Below, in pieces: positions 1-15,021 of a stretch of DNA of 64,000 nt (its first letter is position 1; each line of letters starts with the position of its first letter). Made by a program: the position numbers and the translations under genes. This DNA is from Linepithema humile (Eukaryota; Arthropoda; Insecta; Hymenoptera; Formicidae): NCBI RefSeq assembly GCF_040581485.1, contig NC_090134.1, positions 9,300,001 to 9,364,000 of the forward strand, read 5' to 3'. A model generated the notes under the pieces. The model saw only the letters and a program-made list of their open reading frames with translations, searched no databases and was not told the origin of the DNA.

Positions 1-3000
1 TTCGGTACCTGACATTTTCTTTTTATGTAACTTTTAACAGTTATTTCTATAAAACGCTGAAAGTTGCGTACAAAGAGAAAACGATTTCTTGCAAAAATTT
101 TTCCTTTTTTATTGAAATATGAAACCAGAGGGAAATTTGATATAAAGAGGAAACTATCCAACACGCTGGACAAAGGGGCAAATATTCGAAACTTGATATG
201 TCCTTTGTGTCACAGCTTCGGGCAAAGACAAGACATCAAAGGGATATTTGACATTATGAACGGACGAAGTATGTACGACGAGTTTTACTTAATTGCTCAT
301 GACGCGTTCTTAATAAAAGGGGAAAGGTTTTTGTATATGATATATAAATTTACCCCGAAATTATTTAGTCGATAATAATTAATTTTCTTGACAAGTAACT
401 TCGTGACGAACGCGTATTAAGTCGTGAAGGTAAAATTGGCGAGAGATGGAAAATTTAGGAAGTTCTCTCGCGAACAGCTTATAGTCATCAATTTACACTC
501 ACGTCATTTGGGCATGTCGTTAAATATTCGGCAGAAAAGTTTCACGGCGCTTTTCATAAATCAATTATAGCGCTTAACTTCGTTTCACGATACTCAGTAA
601 TTACAAGTGGCATTGTTTATCAATGATAAATTATCGTATATTCCAAAAGCAAAAAGAACTGTGTTATATACTTCGAAACGATAATATCAGTAAATTAATT
701 TCAGACGACACATATCTGTTTTCTCTCAGGAAATTACATCACTAATTAAACAACGTTTATATATCACTGCTAATTACTTTAACATTTATATATCATCCCA
801 TGTATATAGATTGCACTACCCTTTAGATACCTTCGTGAAATGTCGGCCAGCAGGCAACCGCAAAATTTAATGGCATTACGAAGCACTTATCGCCTCCTGA
901 AGCTTATCGGATCGCTTCGAGAGCGCGCAGCAAAACGGTCACTACCATTTTCGACTGTCATTATACGGCCGAGATATGGTCACTCGCTGGAGAACCACAT
1001 ATTTTATCCAGTTATAAAGCACTCAAACCCTTTAGAAGGCTCTTGAATTAACGTGGTCTCGAGAGGTGCCCGAAATTTCGTGCAACAAAGTAGCGAAATG
1101 ACTTGCAAATTGTCATGTTATATTATCGATAATTTCAATCATTCTCGGTTATATTATCAATAATCAATCTATTATCAATTACATGATCTGCCTTTTACGT
1201 AATTATCCATCACCAGCTATCAAAATGGAATAATTTCAATCACCTAATGAGATTTCGAGACGTGACTGACAGCGACAAAAAACGCTTTTCCGAAAACGGC
1301 ACGACGCCGCTGGGAAATGCAAATTGAATAGATTGACGTTTAAACAGAGATGGGGATATTCGCAGGAAACAAGAACGAAAATTAACAATTAACTCTTGGT
1401 GTAGCAAGCTATTTCATTTCTAAATATATAGACCACAATTCTCGTCATTTTAACAAAATTGTACCATATAAAAGAAAATGCATTGTAGTAAATCAATTAC
1501 ACAATTAGATTAACATATTCTATTTTAAAAACTACAGAACAAGAAACAAGATTAGCTCATCAAATGTGTTATTCTTTCAAACAGCACAAAATTGTATTTC
1601 TTTAGCAAGATAAATTAAATTTAAATAAATGTCGTGGCTTTTTATTTTTATTTTAAGAAAATATTGGTTTCAACAAAAGTCATCTAATTAAATAGATTCA
1701 CTATACTGCACACGACATATATGTACATACCTCGCCGAAACGTGCGCGTTCTGATGGTTCACCATTAAAACCGCACTAACCTTAAGTAATGACCACCGCG
1801 CCTTTCGCCTACCTTCTGTCGTGGAAAATTTATGACATGGGACATAAACTTGTGGTTGCATGCGTACGAATGGACCAGCATCTATTTTCCACGGGAAATT
1901 GACATCACCGCTGCCCGCTACTTTTTCTTTATCTGATAAACCTTCATTAGGCATACGTGTGAACTGGGCGTATCGCCTTCGTAAAAATTCGTAAACTATT
2001 AAGTTCAGATTTTATTTTTAATAATTCTGTGGTTTCTGATAAATAAAACAAATAGTTAAAAATGTTCTCGCGTAATTTAAATACTTTAACCAATTAAATA
2101 GATAAATAAAAAAGAAATATTTTTAAAAAATTTATATTATTTTAAAAAATTATACTTTTGACTATTAACGTAATGTACTCATAAAACTTCAGTAGCTTTT
2201 GAAGTTAAATTGAGATGCAACGTCAAGGAATCTCAATTTGCTCTGGGCAATTTTCTTTGATTTAATAACCCGAACTATTTGTTTTATCAAGTACTACAGA
2301 ACTATTAAAAATAAAGTCACAAAATTAAGAGTTTATAAATTTCCACAAAATAAACACGACAGTTTTATATACACTTGTTAGATATCTGAATTTTTCGATA
2401 TAATAATATGAAAATAAAAGATCTTTTAATTTATGGTTACAGTTATTTTTTCTTTCATAATTTTTTAGTATAATATAATTTTGCATTTATTTCAATTTAG
2501 TACTGCAGAGAAAACGCATTATTGTAATTGCAATCGGCAGTTACTATTCTTCATTGGATAGCCGATGGGAGTAATGTTGCTCTTTTAAACAAAATGTTCA
2601 TGCAGCATCATCGCTACGAATTTAATTAAACTTCCCACAAGATACTTCGTTTTCAGGAAATTACTGTCTGCGGCCATCCTTTTAGTTTAATGTCTAATTT
2701 ATGAAACTGATTCTCTTCTGAACGTTTTCTCGCGTCACGACTCGCGTTGTACCAGCAGTTTGTAGACTGTATTGACCAAAGGCTCGATCTCCGTGAAATT
2801 AAGAGTAAAGTAATTACTGAAGCGTAATTACTTACGCGAAATACAACACAATTAAAATGTATTTTAGTATCAATTATATCAATCGGATGCAACGCGCTTT
2901 ACTTTTGCTTCTGGCGTGTTCTGAATGATAGCTCAATTTTTTTTTTATTACCGTATATTCATCATGATTGGAACATTGCAAGATCAAAACTTTCTATTTA

Positions 3001-5435
3001 TTAATAAATAAAACCGCAAAAAAAAGATATTAAAATTATTGATATTTTTTCTTACTTTTTAATATTTTTAACTCATTTTAATACTGATGATAAATTGAAT
3101 TTTAAATAATATTTTGATTTAACTATTTTACAACTGTTAAAATTGATTCGAAATTATTTAACAATCTCAATCTCTCATTTCCCTAAACTATATTGTTAAG
3201 AGATAATCGTGTCTCAAGTTTACGCATAACACAAACAAAAGATATATCTCACCGCAAATATATATTCAAATTATATTTATTAAAAGATTACACACATACG
3301 TTTCTTCCCGAAAAAATCAGATTTCTTTTATTCAAGATCTTAGAGAAACATAAGGGCGAAAGAAAAAGGCGTGATAAGAATCGCGAAGGGAACGATAAAA
3401 GAGGAAAATTGATGCTGGCCACGAGCGACGGCAGTGGCCGCTTGTATTTTCAGGACGACCGGTGCGAAAATAGCGGTAGGTAGGTTATACGTGACCGAAA
3501 GAGGCTGGGAAGCGGTGGTCGCGTATTTTTGCGGTGGAGTTTGCGCCTCCGGCACCTCGCGTTTCACCGCAAATATTTATTTTACGGTCGGTGGCACGGC
3601 TCTTTAACCCTCACCCGCCGCCCGCTCGGCCACCGATGCACCACCGAAAATCGTACTCGAGAACGGAAAAAAATTTCATTCACTGTGTCGCGAAATTTAA
3701 TTTTTATCATGCATCTCTCAAGCTGTAAATCAGATTATATTATTCTCGTTAAATTATATTTAATTTTAGAATTTATATATCTAAAACTGCAGTATTTATA
3801 TTTCTCTGAAAACTTATAAATATTTTTTTAATTTTCTTTTCATTACAAACAATATATATCAAATTAAAAAAATATTACTCTGTATTTAATTATATTTCAT
3901 AAAATAATCTCTATTGTATCAAAAAATAATTTTTTTCTACTAAAATATCAAATGTTGCAATTAAAAATGTATTATATACAATTCTTAAAGTAAAATATGA
4001 TAAACACTAGAATATTGCACTTTGTTTTAGCGAATAGTATACATCTCTATTGGTGGAACGTATCGTATATTCAATATTCACTCAAAATGACTCAAGTTTC
4101 ATCTCAAGTTTCCAATAAAGAACTACTTGGTATAAATAAATAACAGGATTTCCTGCGACTGACGTCTCTTATCTACATCTCAAAGGCCGGAAACATCATA
4201 CCGGAGACGACGCCGCTAGAAACTCGACACCGCGAAAGGATCGGACGTCTCAACGTTCCTCTCGCGTTGACCCGCATCTCGATCTGCCAGTAGCAAAATT
4301 CTCATCAGCGCGGACACTTTCTACGAGAACTAACTTGATAGCAAATGAGGCGGAATATCATCGATAACTTTAAAATTTTTCGAAGACTATCATCAAAAAT
4401 TAAATAATTAGCAAAAAAGACAAATTATTTTTAGTTACAAGCAGCTTCAAATATGGATATTATATAGTATACTTATAATAAAAAAAATTTTTAATTGTGC
4501 TTGAATTTCATATTGCATTTATTTTTCCCCATTTATAATGCATTTTTGATGACTTTCAAATGGCTTTTTGCATGTCAGAGATACCATCGGTAGTTTTGAC
4601 AAATAATCCATCAAAAATGAAAGGTTTTTGGCAAATGTTCAGAGATGTATCTAAATAAAAAAAAAATCGCCCGTACAACTGCAATTTTTGAGCAATAAAT
4701 GCAGGATGAACCTGCCGTATAGATATAAAAGGGGCAATATCGATGTATGATATTCCTATTGTAAACTTCAACCGACCAAAAACGTTTTCTAGATAGAACA
4801 ATTTGGCCGCTTCAAAGTCCGCTTATTGCATGCGATTCCCGATATCGAAACTGTTTCATCATCGTTTCTAGAGAGACGATATAGGCGGCAGGATTATTGC
4901 ATTTCCATGATTATCAATTGAACGTCGCGAGCGTTACGCAAAAAGAAGCGCTTCTTGTTTCACTTTTATTAAAAAAAAGATTATATAAACAATTCAATAG
5001 CTCTATATTGGCTCAATTTCCTTTCAATCATTAGCGATTGACCACCATATTATAAAGCAGTAGTAGCTATTAAATGATGAATTGTTCGAGCTTCAACTTG
5101 AAAAGTTCGAACTTTAACGTTCGATCTCGAGATCCAAACTGTCCAAACTGCTCGACTGTTTGAAATTTCCGAACACCGATATGAACATGTGTCAATCGTG
5201 ATGAAGATTGCCGGAAGGAACACCTCTCATTAACCATAACGATTCGCTACGTTTGTAACAAAGTTAAAATCTATGACAAGGTGGAATTGCCGACATTCGG
5301 CATCAAATCGGAGAAATCTGTGCGATGCATACAAACGGCCGTGTTTCGTACGGACAGAGCAAATCCACAAACTGAATCTGCCTGACAATGAAGCTCCTTT
5401 GGGCAACAAACCAATGCATATACCTATACAGACAC
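1..5435. other. AT-rich non-coding stretch
   Basis: No gene is recognised. Open frames are short and none has a recognisable domain. Somewhat GC-richer patches lie near 3350-3660 and 4140-4330, with CpG-rich, non-repetitive sequence between AT-rich runs. A minus-strand frame at 4556-4801 (81 residues) matches no family I know. The stretch could be intergenic or intronic, and nothing in it decides which. Confidence 0.6.
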
Positions 5436-5436
<1 letters not shown>

Positions 5437-5467
<31 letters not shown>

Positions 5468-5475
5468 GTATATAG
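5437..5475. repeat. CATA/TA microsatellite
   Basis: A short run of CATA units passes into an uninterrupted 22-base (TA)n run at 5446-5467, then degenerates. Open frames on both strands cross it and translate to repetitive Tyr/Ile/Thr residues, which is what a microsatellite produces and is no sign of coding. Confidence 0.9.
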
Positions 5476-8400
5476 ACATTCACGCACAGAAGTTTCCTTC
5501 CTCGCGAGTACACGAAATCGGAGCAAAAGCTGCGAGACAAAGACAGACACCTGCATAACAGCCGTCAGACTCAGAACTCTGCACCGAATACATATCTCGT
5601 TTGTCCTCACGTCGCGTCAGCAGGATGATAGAGTAGCATAATTAATCGGTTTTCATAATGGCGTCTTATGCTAATGCGACAAGACGCGACTCCAACTCTA
5701 TTTTCCAATTAAGTTGCTTCGTTTTCGGGTCTCTTTAATGCATTTATGTATTGACGGTTCTAACAAATAATACATTATAATAATTGAATTAATTATTTGC
5801 AGTTATGACATTTTCGAGAAAAGTAGGAATATTTTTTTCCTTTGGAATAATTTTGTAGTAATTATAAACGACTATAATAGACGTTTTTAAACACACTGTA
5901 TTATTATAAAAAAACAATATAGATTCATTCTTAATTACAATTAAATTTAATATTATGCAATTTTGCAATCACAATTATTTCTAACTATTTTATAAATAAA
6001 TAATCAAAGCGTATCAAAACTAATATTACAAACAAACCAAACGTAGATATTTCGAAATAGAAATTCAAGCTGGAAAATTGTGTTAACTGAAATCGAATAG
6101 CCTAGTTACGATGTAATAGCATTTTCAAAATGTTTGCTAACTAAATTCCGATGTTAATTCGATTGCTCATTTATGATGATCCCAAACACGAAACATTTAT
6201 GAGATTTTAATATTGTTTAAACGATATTTTAATCTCATATTCTACATGTTTTACTTTTAACGTCTAAAAAAATGTTTAGAAAAATTAACATTTCCGAAGA
6301 CACTTTACAATGTTTTCAGTTATCGTTTAAAATCATTCTATTGAACTATTCAGTCAAAAACCATCGATATCGCAAAAGATACTGGCGAGTAAATAATCGC
6401 CGCGTGGGCGAGCGTGAAAAGCTGCGGAATAAATCGGCCTTCGAGTTTCCCTTTCCTTAAGTGCCCCTCGGCGTTTAATTCCAGTAGATTTAGCAGGATC
6501 TAGCCTATACCTCCTCGCGAAAAGACGTATATTTTCCAGCGGGTCGTAGCAATCCTCCCTCTTTCACGAGCTCCATTCAGAGAGCCGCGGCGAGATTCCC
6601 TGTCCCGAAAATAAATGCGTGATTTCTCCACCTAACTCCTCACTCCTCTATCCGTTCCTCTTTCTTCTCGACGAAGAAGACACCCGGCTCGTATATCTAC
6701 TGACTATTCGCTTGTCTGCTTCAGATACGGTTGACGATTGCGCGGGAAAGAAGATCGCGCCGGAGAATATCCCTTAAACTTTGAGATTCCATTAAATCGC
6801 GGAACGAGATCTGTCGTCGGCAGCAATATGCGTGCACTTTCGGATTTATGAAATCAATTAGCAAACCCCGAAGTCAACTCGGATTGCTGTAGTCAGCAGA
6901 AGATTTACGTTGAGCTTGCAAACTTAGATAACAATAAGCAAGAACAGTAGTTACGTAATATGGATAAATATTCGCAATTGAATATGCTTCCGAAAAAGCG
7001 TTATGCTTAAAAAGTTCAGAAGAGAATAAACTATACACAATTCTCTATACATATTACAAACTCAAGAAATATAAAATTGGATAAATCTAAACAAGAAAAA
7101 TATTTTAATATCATTGACCTTGTGATAAAATTCTCACTTTTAATTGAGACATAATAACGTTCAATCTCATAATTATTTCAGTTTAATAATTCATAAATCA
7201 GTAATTTTCGAGAACTTCAACCGCGTATTACAGACGCTACTATATATATGTTTATATTTATAGCTAGATGTACCTGAATAGCGCTGGATATCGACGCTTC
7301 ACGCTAATCTCGCCAGTATACCAGATGGATGAATGTATTCATCGGTATTTGGCTCTCTCTTCGTTATTACTTGGCAACGCTGTATCTGATTACAGTCCGA
7401 CCGCTTGCTCAATTACGCGAAAGCTGCCGCAAGACCTCGAAATTGTCCCGCGCTTTGGTCGCTCAAAGCATGCGAGAGGCGAGAGAGAAAGGCAATGCTG
7501 AAGTAAGATAGATCTTTGATCTAGGAATCGGCACCGGGTTCTATTAAATTTGCCAGCGAAACGCACCGATGCTAGTGTATGTGGATTAGCGTATCGACGA
7601 TACTATACTATAAGTCTGCTCTGCTATGTTCTGCGATTCGTCCTGATTAAGACTTAATTACGAGTCACCGGTGTGCTAGGCGATACGTCGCTAATTATGG
7701 CTCTCGTTGCGTGTGTTACTGCTTTTTCCGCACGCTTGTCGTTATGAGGATCACAAATTACATTTGTGAAGTATAATTTGTCGTTTGAATATTATCTCCC
7801 TTTTAATCTTTTGTGCATATTTCAGGATTATAAGAGTTATAGCATACTTTATTTAATGTGCAAATATGTGCTGCATGACCTTAGGGATTAATTACAAGAG
7901 CGTGGAAAGCAAGAGAAGTATTAAAAGCATGCAAAAATTTGCATTGCTCATATATAGATAGATAACAAAAAGTGGTAAATAATCTTGCAAAATATTTTGA
8001 CTGTCACTAAAAAAAAAGTTGCCTTAAAAACGATGGAAACTTTTGCATACTCTTAATGATAATTATTAAAAATTTAAATCAATTTATATAAATTTATCCT
8101 AATTTTTGGCTTTCTGTCTTTCCATTTCATGAAAAATACCGAATAAGGCACAGAAATCTACGTTCGTCGCTAATTAATATAAATGTCATTGGCATTAACG
8201 TCTAACTTACGCGCCGCGGAATGCGTCTTCATGAGCTATAAAAGCTTATATACCTCGGCTGTCCGAGGAAGTTAATAAATCTCCCGGCCTTCCTTCCTCG
8301 GCCGCCACAGTCTTTTCTTCGAGTACTTCCACCGCGGTCGTAAGTGATCCCTCTCTCCCTCTTGCCGTATTACAAACGCGGTCGGGCCGTAATACAGTCC

Positions 8401-9862
8401 CGCTTCTGAATATTTAAGCGCAGACCTCGAAATTCATATCTCGACGCAAACGAGCGGAACGGAAAACCGCCTCTCCCGCTATAAAACGCAATTGCGTTAG
8501 AAGAAGATTGTCGACTTGAGATCGTTAACTTCGCATATTAATCCTCGTAGTATCGCCTCGCCTCGGCATGATTTTATACTTAACGCGCGCGCGTGCGTAA
8601 TAAGGTCTTATCTCGCGATAATATTTGCCCACTCGGAGCAACAACGATGAACGCCCGTAGAAAAGGGGTTAAACCACCCGGGTACATTAGGATATCGCGC
8701 GGCAAGCGCCTCTCACCGCCAAGGTAAAGGACTGGCAAAGGGCAGCAGTCTCCGAAACTCTAATGGAGGGCGGTCGGCGAATTTGGACCATCCGCAGACC
8801 TTTGCTTCTCCAAGGAAACTCTAAAATCCTTCCGTCTGACTGTTCGCGTCCTATCTCTCGCATTGTTAATACCTACTACCTCTTTTATGCTCGGCTTCTT
8901 TGTCTAACGTAATCTCTCCCTGTCTATATCCGCTTGTCGCTTGTGTCAATTTTCTCCCACCGCGGAAATGGAATAACCGATATCCTTTTGTTTGCGAGAT
9001 ATCCAAGATAATAGAAAAATTTGCTTATTTATTCAGTGATTCGGATTTAATAATTTAACTTTGTTAGAAAAACTGTCGATGTTTCATTAATTAATTCAGA
9101 CTAAAGAAATAGTATATATACAATTTAAAAGTTTCCGCTGGTGTATTATATTTTCCGCATTATTCCGGCAAACTTGCATGAGCAACAATGCTAGAGGACC
9201 AAAAGGATAAAGTCAAAGAAATTTTTCTTTTGCTCGTAACTTCTTTTCTCATTTAATGACATCTTTTATTTAATGTCGTCTCTTCTCTTTGACACACAAA
9301 GTACCTCCGTTGTCCTACTTTCATAAGGTATCAATATTTATTCTCTTCCTGTCCATAATATGGATTTGAACGGTGATAATGCGAGTGATCGAAAGAGGCG
9401 ATAACAGTAAAATCTGCAATTGCTATAGAAAACGTTTCGCGTCGCGCGCAACGACGGTAAGCTTTCTACGAATATTCTGCAGATTATGGCGAGAAATGCG
9501 CTAAAAACAGCGGAGGTGCGAACGAAAGTGGGAAATAAATAGGAACGAGCGAAAACGATCGGACGATTCCTGGTGTTTACCCCGTCGTGCAACGACGCGC
9601 GAAATCCCACATGCACGCGCGCGCGATAAAGCGGGACGATCTTAACGGCACGACTTTCGTGAACATGATCGTTTCGTGGTTTTACAGAGGCGCTCTCTTT
9701 CCTTCTCTTCCGTTTTCTCTCTCCGATAGTTGAAAGTTAAATAAAGAACGGCAGATGCGTGTTTCCGTAATGTTCTCTTCGCGTGGCTCAGCCCGTACCA
9801 CTCGAAGCTCGCGCCTTTTATGAGGTCGAACGACAAGAAAACGCGTACCGCTATTACGCTGT
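5476..9862. other. Non-coding stretch with GC-richer patches
   Basis: No coding gene is recognised. GC-richer, CpG-containing patches lie at about 6380-6850, 7330-7740 and 8160-8960, separated by AT-rich DNA. A TATAAAAG octamer at 8237-8244 and a short CG alternating run at 8583-8598 are visible but have no supporting context. The GC-richer patches may be regulatory islands, though this is a guess from base composition only. Confidence 0.5.
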
Positions 9863-10345
9863 TATACAGAGTGTCCTAGACTCAAGGGAGTTGCTTTTAT
9901 AAAATTTAATCCTGTCAGTTGCGGTCAATTTAATTCTTTCTTGGCGTAAAAACGTTAATATCTATTAATCACTTGAGCTCTAAACGATAATTGCACTGTC
10001 TGAATAATTTGAAACAATAATAAACACTTTACAATATTTTTTTTTTTATAATAATGTGTAAAAAATATACAAAGTCCATTGCATTAAGTATTATACAAAA
10101 AAATTACTATATAAATCTTTATTAAATGATATTTTTATTAATGTACTAATTAATAATATTTTAATATACTCTCTTCTCTTAGCGAATACCTCTATATTTC
10201 TATAAATACTAAAATATTCCGATAATTCGTATAGGCAAAATACAGCATTCGTACGTCGTATCTTCTTCATCCACTCAATCCTTTCTATTATACCAAGAAT
10301 AAAGCAAAGCCGACAATACGCACGTATCCCGGGACACCCCGTATA
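9863..10345. mobile_element. Possible short DNA transposon with TATACRG ends
   Basis: The left end reads TATACAGAGTGTCC and the right end, on the other strand, reads TATACGGGGTGTCC, so the two ends are inverted copies of one 14-base motif about 480 bp apart. The same motif ends the palindromic elements inside the large inverted repeat at 45-48 kb. The match does not extend inward beyond the motif, and no clear target duplication was found, so the pairing may be accidental. There is no coding capacity. Confidence 0.3.
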
Positions 10346-13300
10346 CAGAACATGTTTCGCGACGTATTGTTCCCGCGATATTCTTTCCGCGACTATATGG
10401 CCATTTTATAGCTCGAGGCGAACGACTTCCGCGAATAAGACGGGGGCCGGGGCTCGCGTGGAATCCGCAGAATGCTGGTCGCGCGCCATTGTCGTGTAAA
10501 GACGAGCTCCGTTCCGGTATCAAAAGACGCTTCCATTTAACGCGCAGACGGGAAATAAGCTCGATAAATGCGCTCGCGAATTTCCGAGACTGACGGACCA
10601 GAGATTCCGAGACCACTAACGGTTTCAGAGATAAAGCTGAACGCTAACGTAATACGTCGTTTACGAGAAACGCTGCTTCTCTTATATATATTGATCCGTG
10701 CAGCCATTTCAATCCATCGCAACATTATATCGAGGTAGAGTTGACGTGGTGCTTTGTAATGGATTCGCGTTCTTATGTTTGGTGAAAGTAGAACATCGCG
10801 AACAAAACTTGAATAAATTTTATATTTTATAAGCTCACTAAATTTCTTTTCTTTCTTTCTATGCATAAAAAATATGACACTTATTAATATTGATTGAATC
10901 AATAAACTTGCAGTCACTTATTATATAACCACGCGTAAAATATTAACAGACCTACATTTTTGGCGGTTTATTGACTTTAGACTAGACGATAATTTATTTT
11001 TCGAAATGCAGTTTGAAACGAGTTGCTATCAAAGTTTTACGATGGCACAAGAGGGACGTTAAGGGCAAAGTATAGTCGTTTCGTTTCCCGCATTCCGAAA
11101 GGACAATCACGCACCGGTTGTAAAAAGGATTTCGCCTCGATCTCACTTCGCCCCTGAATCTTGCGTCTGAGTGAGAATCACTGCTAGCCTGACAGCTCTC
11201 GAATCTTCCACGGTTTTCTTGTCTCACAACGCTCCGATCTCTCCTCGGCTACGTGTCTGAGACTAAAAGCCTTTTCCACTTGTGCGAAGTACAGTGCTAT
11301 TTGCCGCATAAAGAGGTAAAATACACGAAGCTCGCAAGAGCAATACTAAAGGCAGCAATACCAAAGAGATTCGAAGAGTCCTTCTGCGGTGGAAGCTCTA
11401 ATAATTACATTTCGTGTCTGGGCAATTATGATTCTTAATTACATTGCTGTGGTAAAAAGAGCAACGCAAAAATTGTTGTAAGCAAGATAAATTGTATCTT
11501 TTCCTTTATTAAAGATTTAAAAAATGGCATAGGTGGAATTTAAATAGCATAATAAGATTATGAGATTAAATGACACAAAATTCTAATAATCTTAATAAGA
11601 AAAAGTGGTATTCTCGTCGCGTGTCCGGCGTAAAATTTAATTTAGTTAATTCCCATTTAAAAAATGTTTAAAATCTTCTGAAAGAAATAAATATTTCTCG
11701 CGTGTGTCTCGGAGTAAAGAAAGCAATCCCAGCTTAAAATCCAGCCGCTCTCGAGCTTATTAATCCTGATTATAAAGCCGGTTGGGAAAAAGCGGCGCAA
11801 AATGCAACTCGTTTATTTCGCGCCATCGGTCCGTCCGTTCTTTGGACACTCGAGCGAGCGTATGGGCGCACAGATAAAAGAACATCCTCGTCCTTTCACG
11901 AAATGCGAATGATCCTTTGCGAAAATAGGATCAAAAAGGGCGGCCGGGGTAGTACGCTTAGCTTCCCCCGCGCGAAGGGTGCTCTTGCAAGTTAACGTCG
12001 TCGTAAACCCACGCTGCTAACTGCATTACGAGATTTTATGCGACAAAAAATTCCCTTTAGTATCGCCCCTCTATCCCGCATCGCGTGAATAGTCACATTA
12101 AACCACGCGAATTTTCCACGGCATCGACTTGTTCTAACAACTGAGCTTTTCTGCATACGCCGAGTAATTTCTTCGTGTATTACGCGACGCACGAAATGCA
12201 AGTGACATATTTTTACGTGAGCTATGTGCCTTGTTAGCTCTTAAATACATGCATTTTTACGTATCGAAAATAAAATACGGAGGCTCTCGTATTTCCCTGT
12301 CGCATTAAAGTTTACGAGAAGTTGCAAGCTCTATCCTTGGTAACAATTTCGCAACTTTTCAATTTCATCATTACTCTTGTAACTAATAAAAGAGAGATTA
12401 AGATTTTAAAATTAGTACTACGTTCAATAAAGATTATTTGCTTATGGAAGAAGCCCCGATAATTGAAAACTATCCGCATTGTCACATTTTTAAAAAGTTC
12501 TGCGCGTATCAAGATCCATCCTGAAAAAAAATTCGCTAATTCAGCACGCACGCGTCGAATTCATAATGAACGATTTGCAATTCCCTCTATTTCACGATCG
12601 TATTCGGTAAATCCGGAGAGAGCTACTGAGCCGACCTTTCCGATATAGTGGACGCGTACACACGTGCGTTTGCACGATGCAATTAGAAATAAAATCTTTA
12701 TATATATAAAAGTTACAAAGCCAATAAAGATGGCTTTCTTGCTTCGTAAAATATACAAAATTTTGTGATAAAATTTATTACAAAATTAATAGTTATAATT
12801 ATTTGTTTACCAATTTAGGTGTTAATTAACTCTGATTATTTAATGATAAAATAAAAAGTGTGCCAACATCACATTTTTTAAAGAATAAAATTAGTCTTAT
12901 TATTTAATAGACAGAAACCGTACGCATTGATTCGTTTTTGAACAGTTCGAAAGCATTTCGAAGCGACAGACTTGAGGAAGTACTGTCAAAACGGAATAAC
13001 ATTTCCCATGTCGTAGTTAAGTATGAGTTCGTCTCACGAAGAAGATATTATTAGATTTCTCTCGAGCCAATCTGCTTATGGTATTCACTTAGACTTAATT
13101 CGCAACGACTCGCCTACTTGAAATTTACGATATCGCCAAGAGTGTGCGCGTACGGACGTCACAGAGTCGCACATTCCGCGAGCTTCCGCGGCTTAAAGCC
13201 AGCTGAATGGAATGCAATTATGCGGGTAACTCCCGACGGTACTATAACCGTATTCTATACCTGCTGCATTATTATTCCAAGGAATATCGTGTACGCGTAG

Positions 13301-13926
13301 CAAGCGTGAGAGCTCTCTTAATTCACTATAGTCAAAAATTAAATTCTTCGACGAAATTTTGCGAGCAAAATTCTAATAATGTAAAATTTTTTAATGATAA
13401 ATTACTCACCGTTTCGTTGCTCTGCTGTCGCCCGACGCCTCTCCTAGACCTCCTCCTCTCAGCAATTCTTCGAGGCACTCACACACTCACACGCGTCGCG
13501 GCGCACGCCTTGCTCGCGCGCGTACCCGAACACAAAAATCGCGCGACTTACTTTAAACGGCACTCCCGACATGCATTTTGTTACATTACGACGGAACGAA
13601 TATATTTCGTAGCACTAATTACGCGCACAAAATTTATCTGTAAAATATAAATACATTTACATTACAATGATATCCGAAATAATACTATAATTACATAAGT
13701 TATATGTACTTGTTTTATTCAAAATTGATCGTTTTAGCATTGATACTTCAAATGTCACGATCAATAAACGAACAGAACTATTTATAGAAGGCTTTCTTGG
13801 TGCGATTTGCAGAAAATGTGTCACGGATTTTGGGTATTTTCGATGCTTTAACAGCCACTGTGCTGAGATTTTTAACTCAAAAACAACTCCACATACTTAA
13901 CATTTGCTTCCGATTTAGCGTATTAA
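10346..13926. other. Non-coding stretch
   Basis: No recognisable gene. Mixed AT-rich DNA and GC-richer patches near 11040-11260, 11820-12200 and 13380-13590. A small hairpin (AAAGCCA ... TGGCTTT) lies at about 12716-12735. Open frames of up to 147 codons are present but show no domain, no splice support and no repeated codon pattern. Confidence 0.5.
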
Positions 13927-14054
13927 CCTCTCTTTGAAATAAAGTAAATAACAGAAATTAATTTTTAATAAAAGTTATAATATTATAAATAATAATTCTC
14001 GAATATTTTGTTAGGGCAAAAGCAACTTTTACAAACAATCTATAACATAGAAAA
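13927..14054 (+). repeat. Direct repeat copy 1 (128 bp)
   Basis: This segment is nearly identical to 15022-15152: by eye it differs by one substitution and one 3-bp indel. It starts CCTCTCTTTGAAATAAAG and ends CATAGAAAA, with sharp boundaries, since the flanks do not match. It contains no open frame of interest. It is either a pair of insertions of one short element or a recent local duplication. Confidence 0.85.
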
Positions 14055-15021
14055 CCGACTATTTTTTGTGTTTTTAATTATAATATATTTAGAATATAAT
14101 TAATATAATTATATTCGAAAATATAAAATATTAATATATTATTATATATATGATTATATTTAATACATAAGTACAATTTATATTTAAAATTGTTTAACTT
14201 CAAGTTCTTGATTCATCGATTTTTGTATTTTTTTATCAATTCCATTTTGTAATTCTGTTACTAAATCTCTCTTCTATTCTTGAAAACAGCGATGAACAAT
14301 GCCTCTTGTGTTCAAAATTAGAAAGCGCGTGATATTGGCGAGAAGAGAAAAGGTAAGGCGGAGACAAAAAGAGATAAAACTGGTCTTTCGCTTTGACGTC
14401 TCGCTGGTCAAGCCACGAAACGCCGCGGTCGACCGCCGATATAAAGTTTTATTGTCGAATTTCCTTCGATCCTTTCCAACTCTTCGCGCCACCCCCGCAG
14501 TCGTCGAAAGCATCCCTCTCGCGTAATCCCCCAAAGTTTCTCTCGCTTTCCTCTCCGTATCCTTCCGTTTCTTCGTTTCGACTATCTGGCTTTCAGAGGG
14601 AAAGAGCACGATAAAGCGATGAGGCTGAATGCGCATTGTGTCGCGGGTCAGCGATTGTACAGACATGAGGACAGTCAGCCGAAAGGAGAAGCGTCGTATT
14701 GTCCTGGGTGACAAGACGTATGAAGGGAAAGAGCGAACGAAAATCGAAAAAGGATAGCAAACCACAAGCATCTAAACATTCTGGACGCGTCTCGCGCGAC
14801 TTCTTCATTTCGTGCTTCTCTGGAAGCGATATCCCGCGGTATCAAACGTACCAAGAAAAATGTAAATAAAATTTCGACCAATTCCATTCAAGATCTTAAA
14901 ATATATGACACACTTAACTATCTCAGCGTTTTTTATTCGCAAAAATTATAGTCGAAATTTAAAAAATTTTGTTTTTAAAAAAAAATTGCAAATATTTATA
15001 ATAAAATAATTATTTAAATTT
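14055..15021. other. Segment between two near-identical direct repeats
   Basis: About 970 bp framed by the 128/131-bp direct repeat. Its middle (about 14270-14850) is GC-richer than the flanks and open for 165 codons on the minus strand (14274-14771), with shorter overlapping open frames on both strands. None translates to a family I recognise. The layout recalls a small LTR-like unit, but the repeats do not begin TG or end CA and I see no flanking target duplication, so that reading is weak. Confidence 0.3.

Noticed and set aside
5230..5641. Overlapping frames of 122 and 126 codons on both strands
   Set aside because: They run through a CATA/TA microsatellite, and neither has protein-like composition.
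8237..8244. TATAAAAG as a core promoter
   Set aside because: There is no initiator at the expected distance and no downstream gene. Such octamers are common in AT-rich DNA.
14274..14771. 165-codon minus-strand open frame
   Set aside because: It lies in a GC-richer patch where several frames are open on both strands at once. It has no recognisable domain and no splice support.
14055..15021. Small LTR retroelement bounded by the 128-bp direct repeats
   Set aside because: The repeats lack TG...CA ends, there is no primer-binding or polypurine site, and there is no flanking target duplication.
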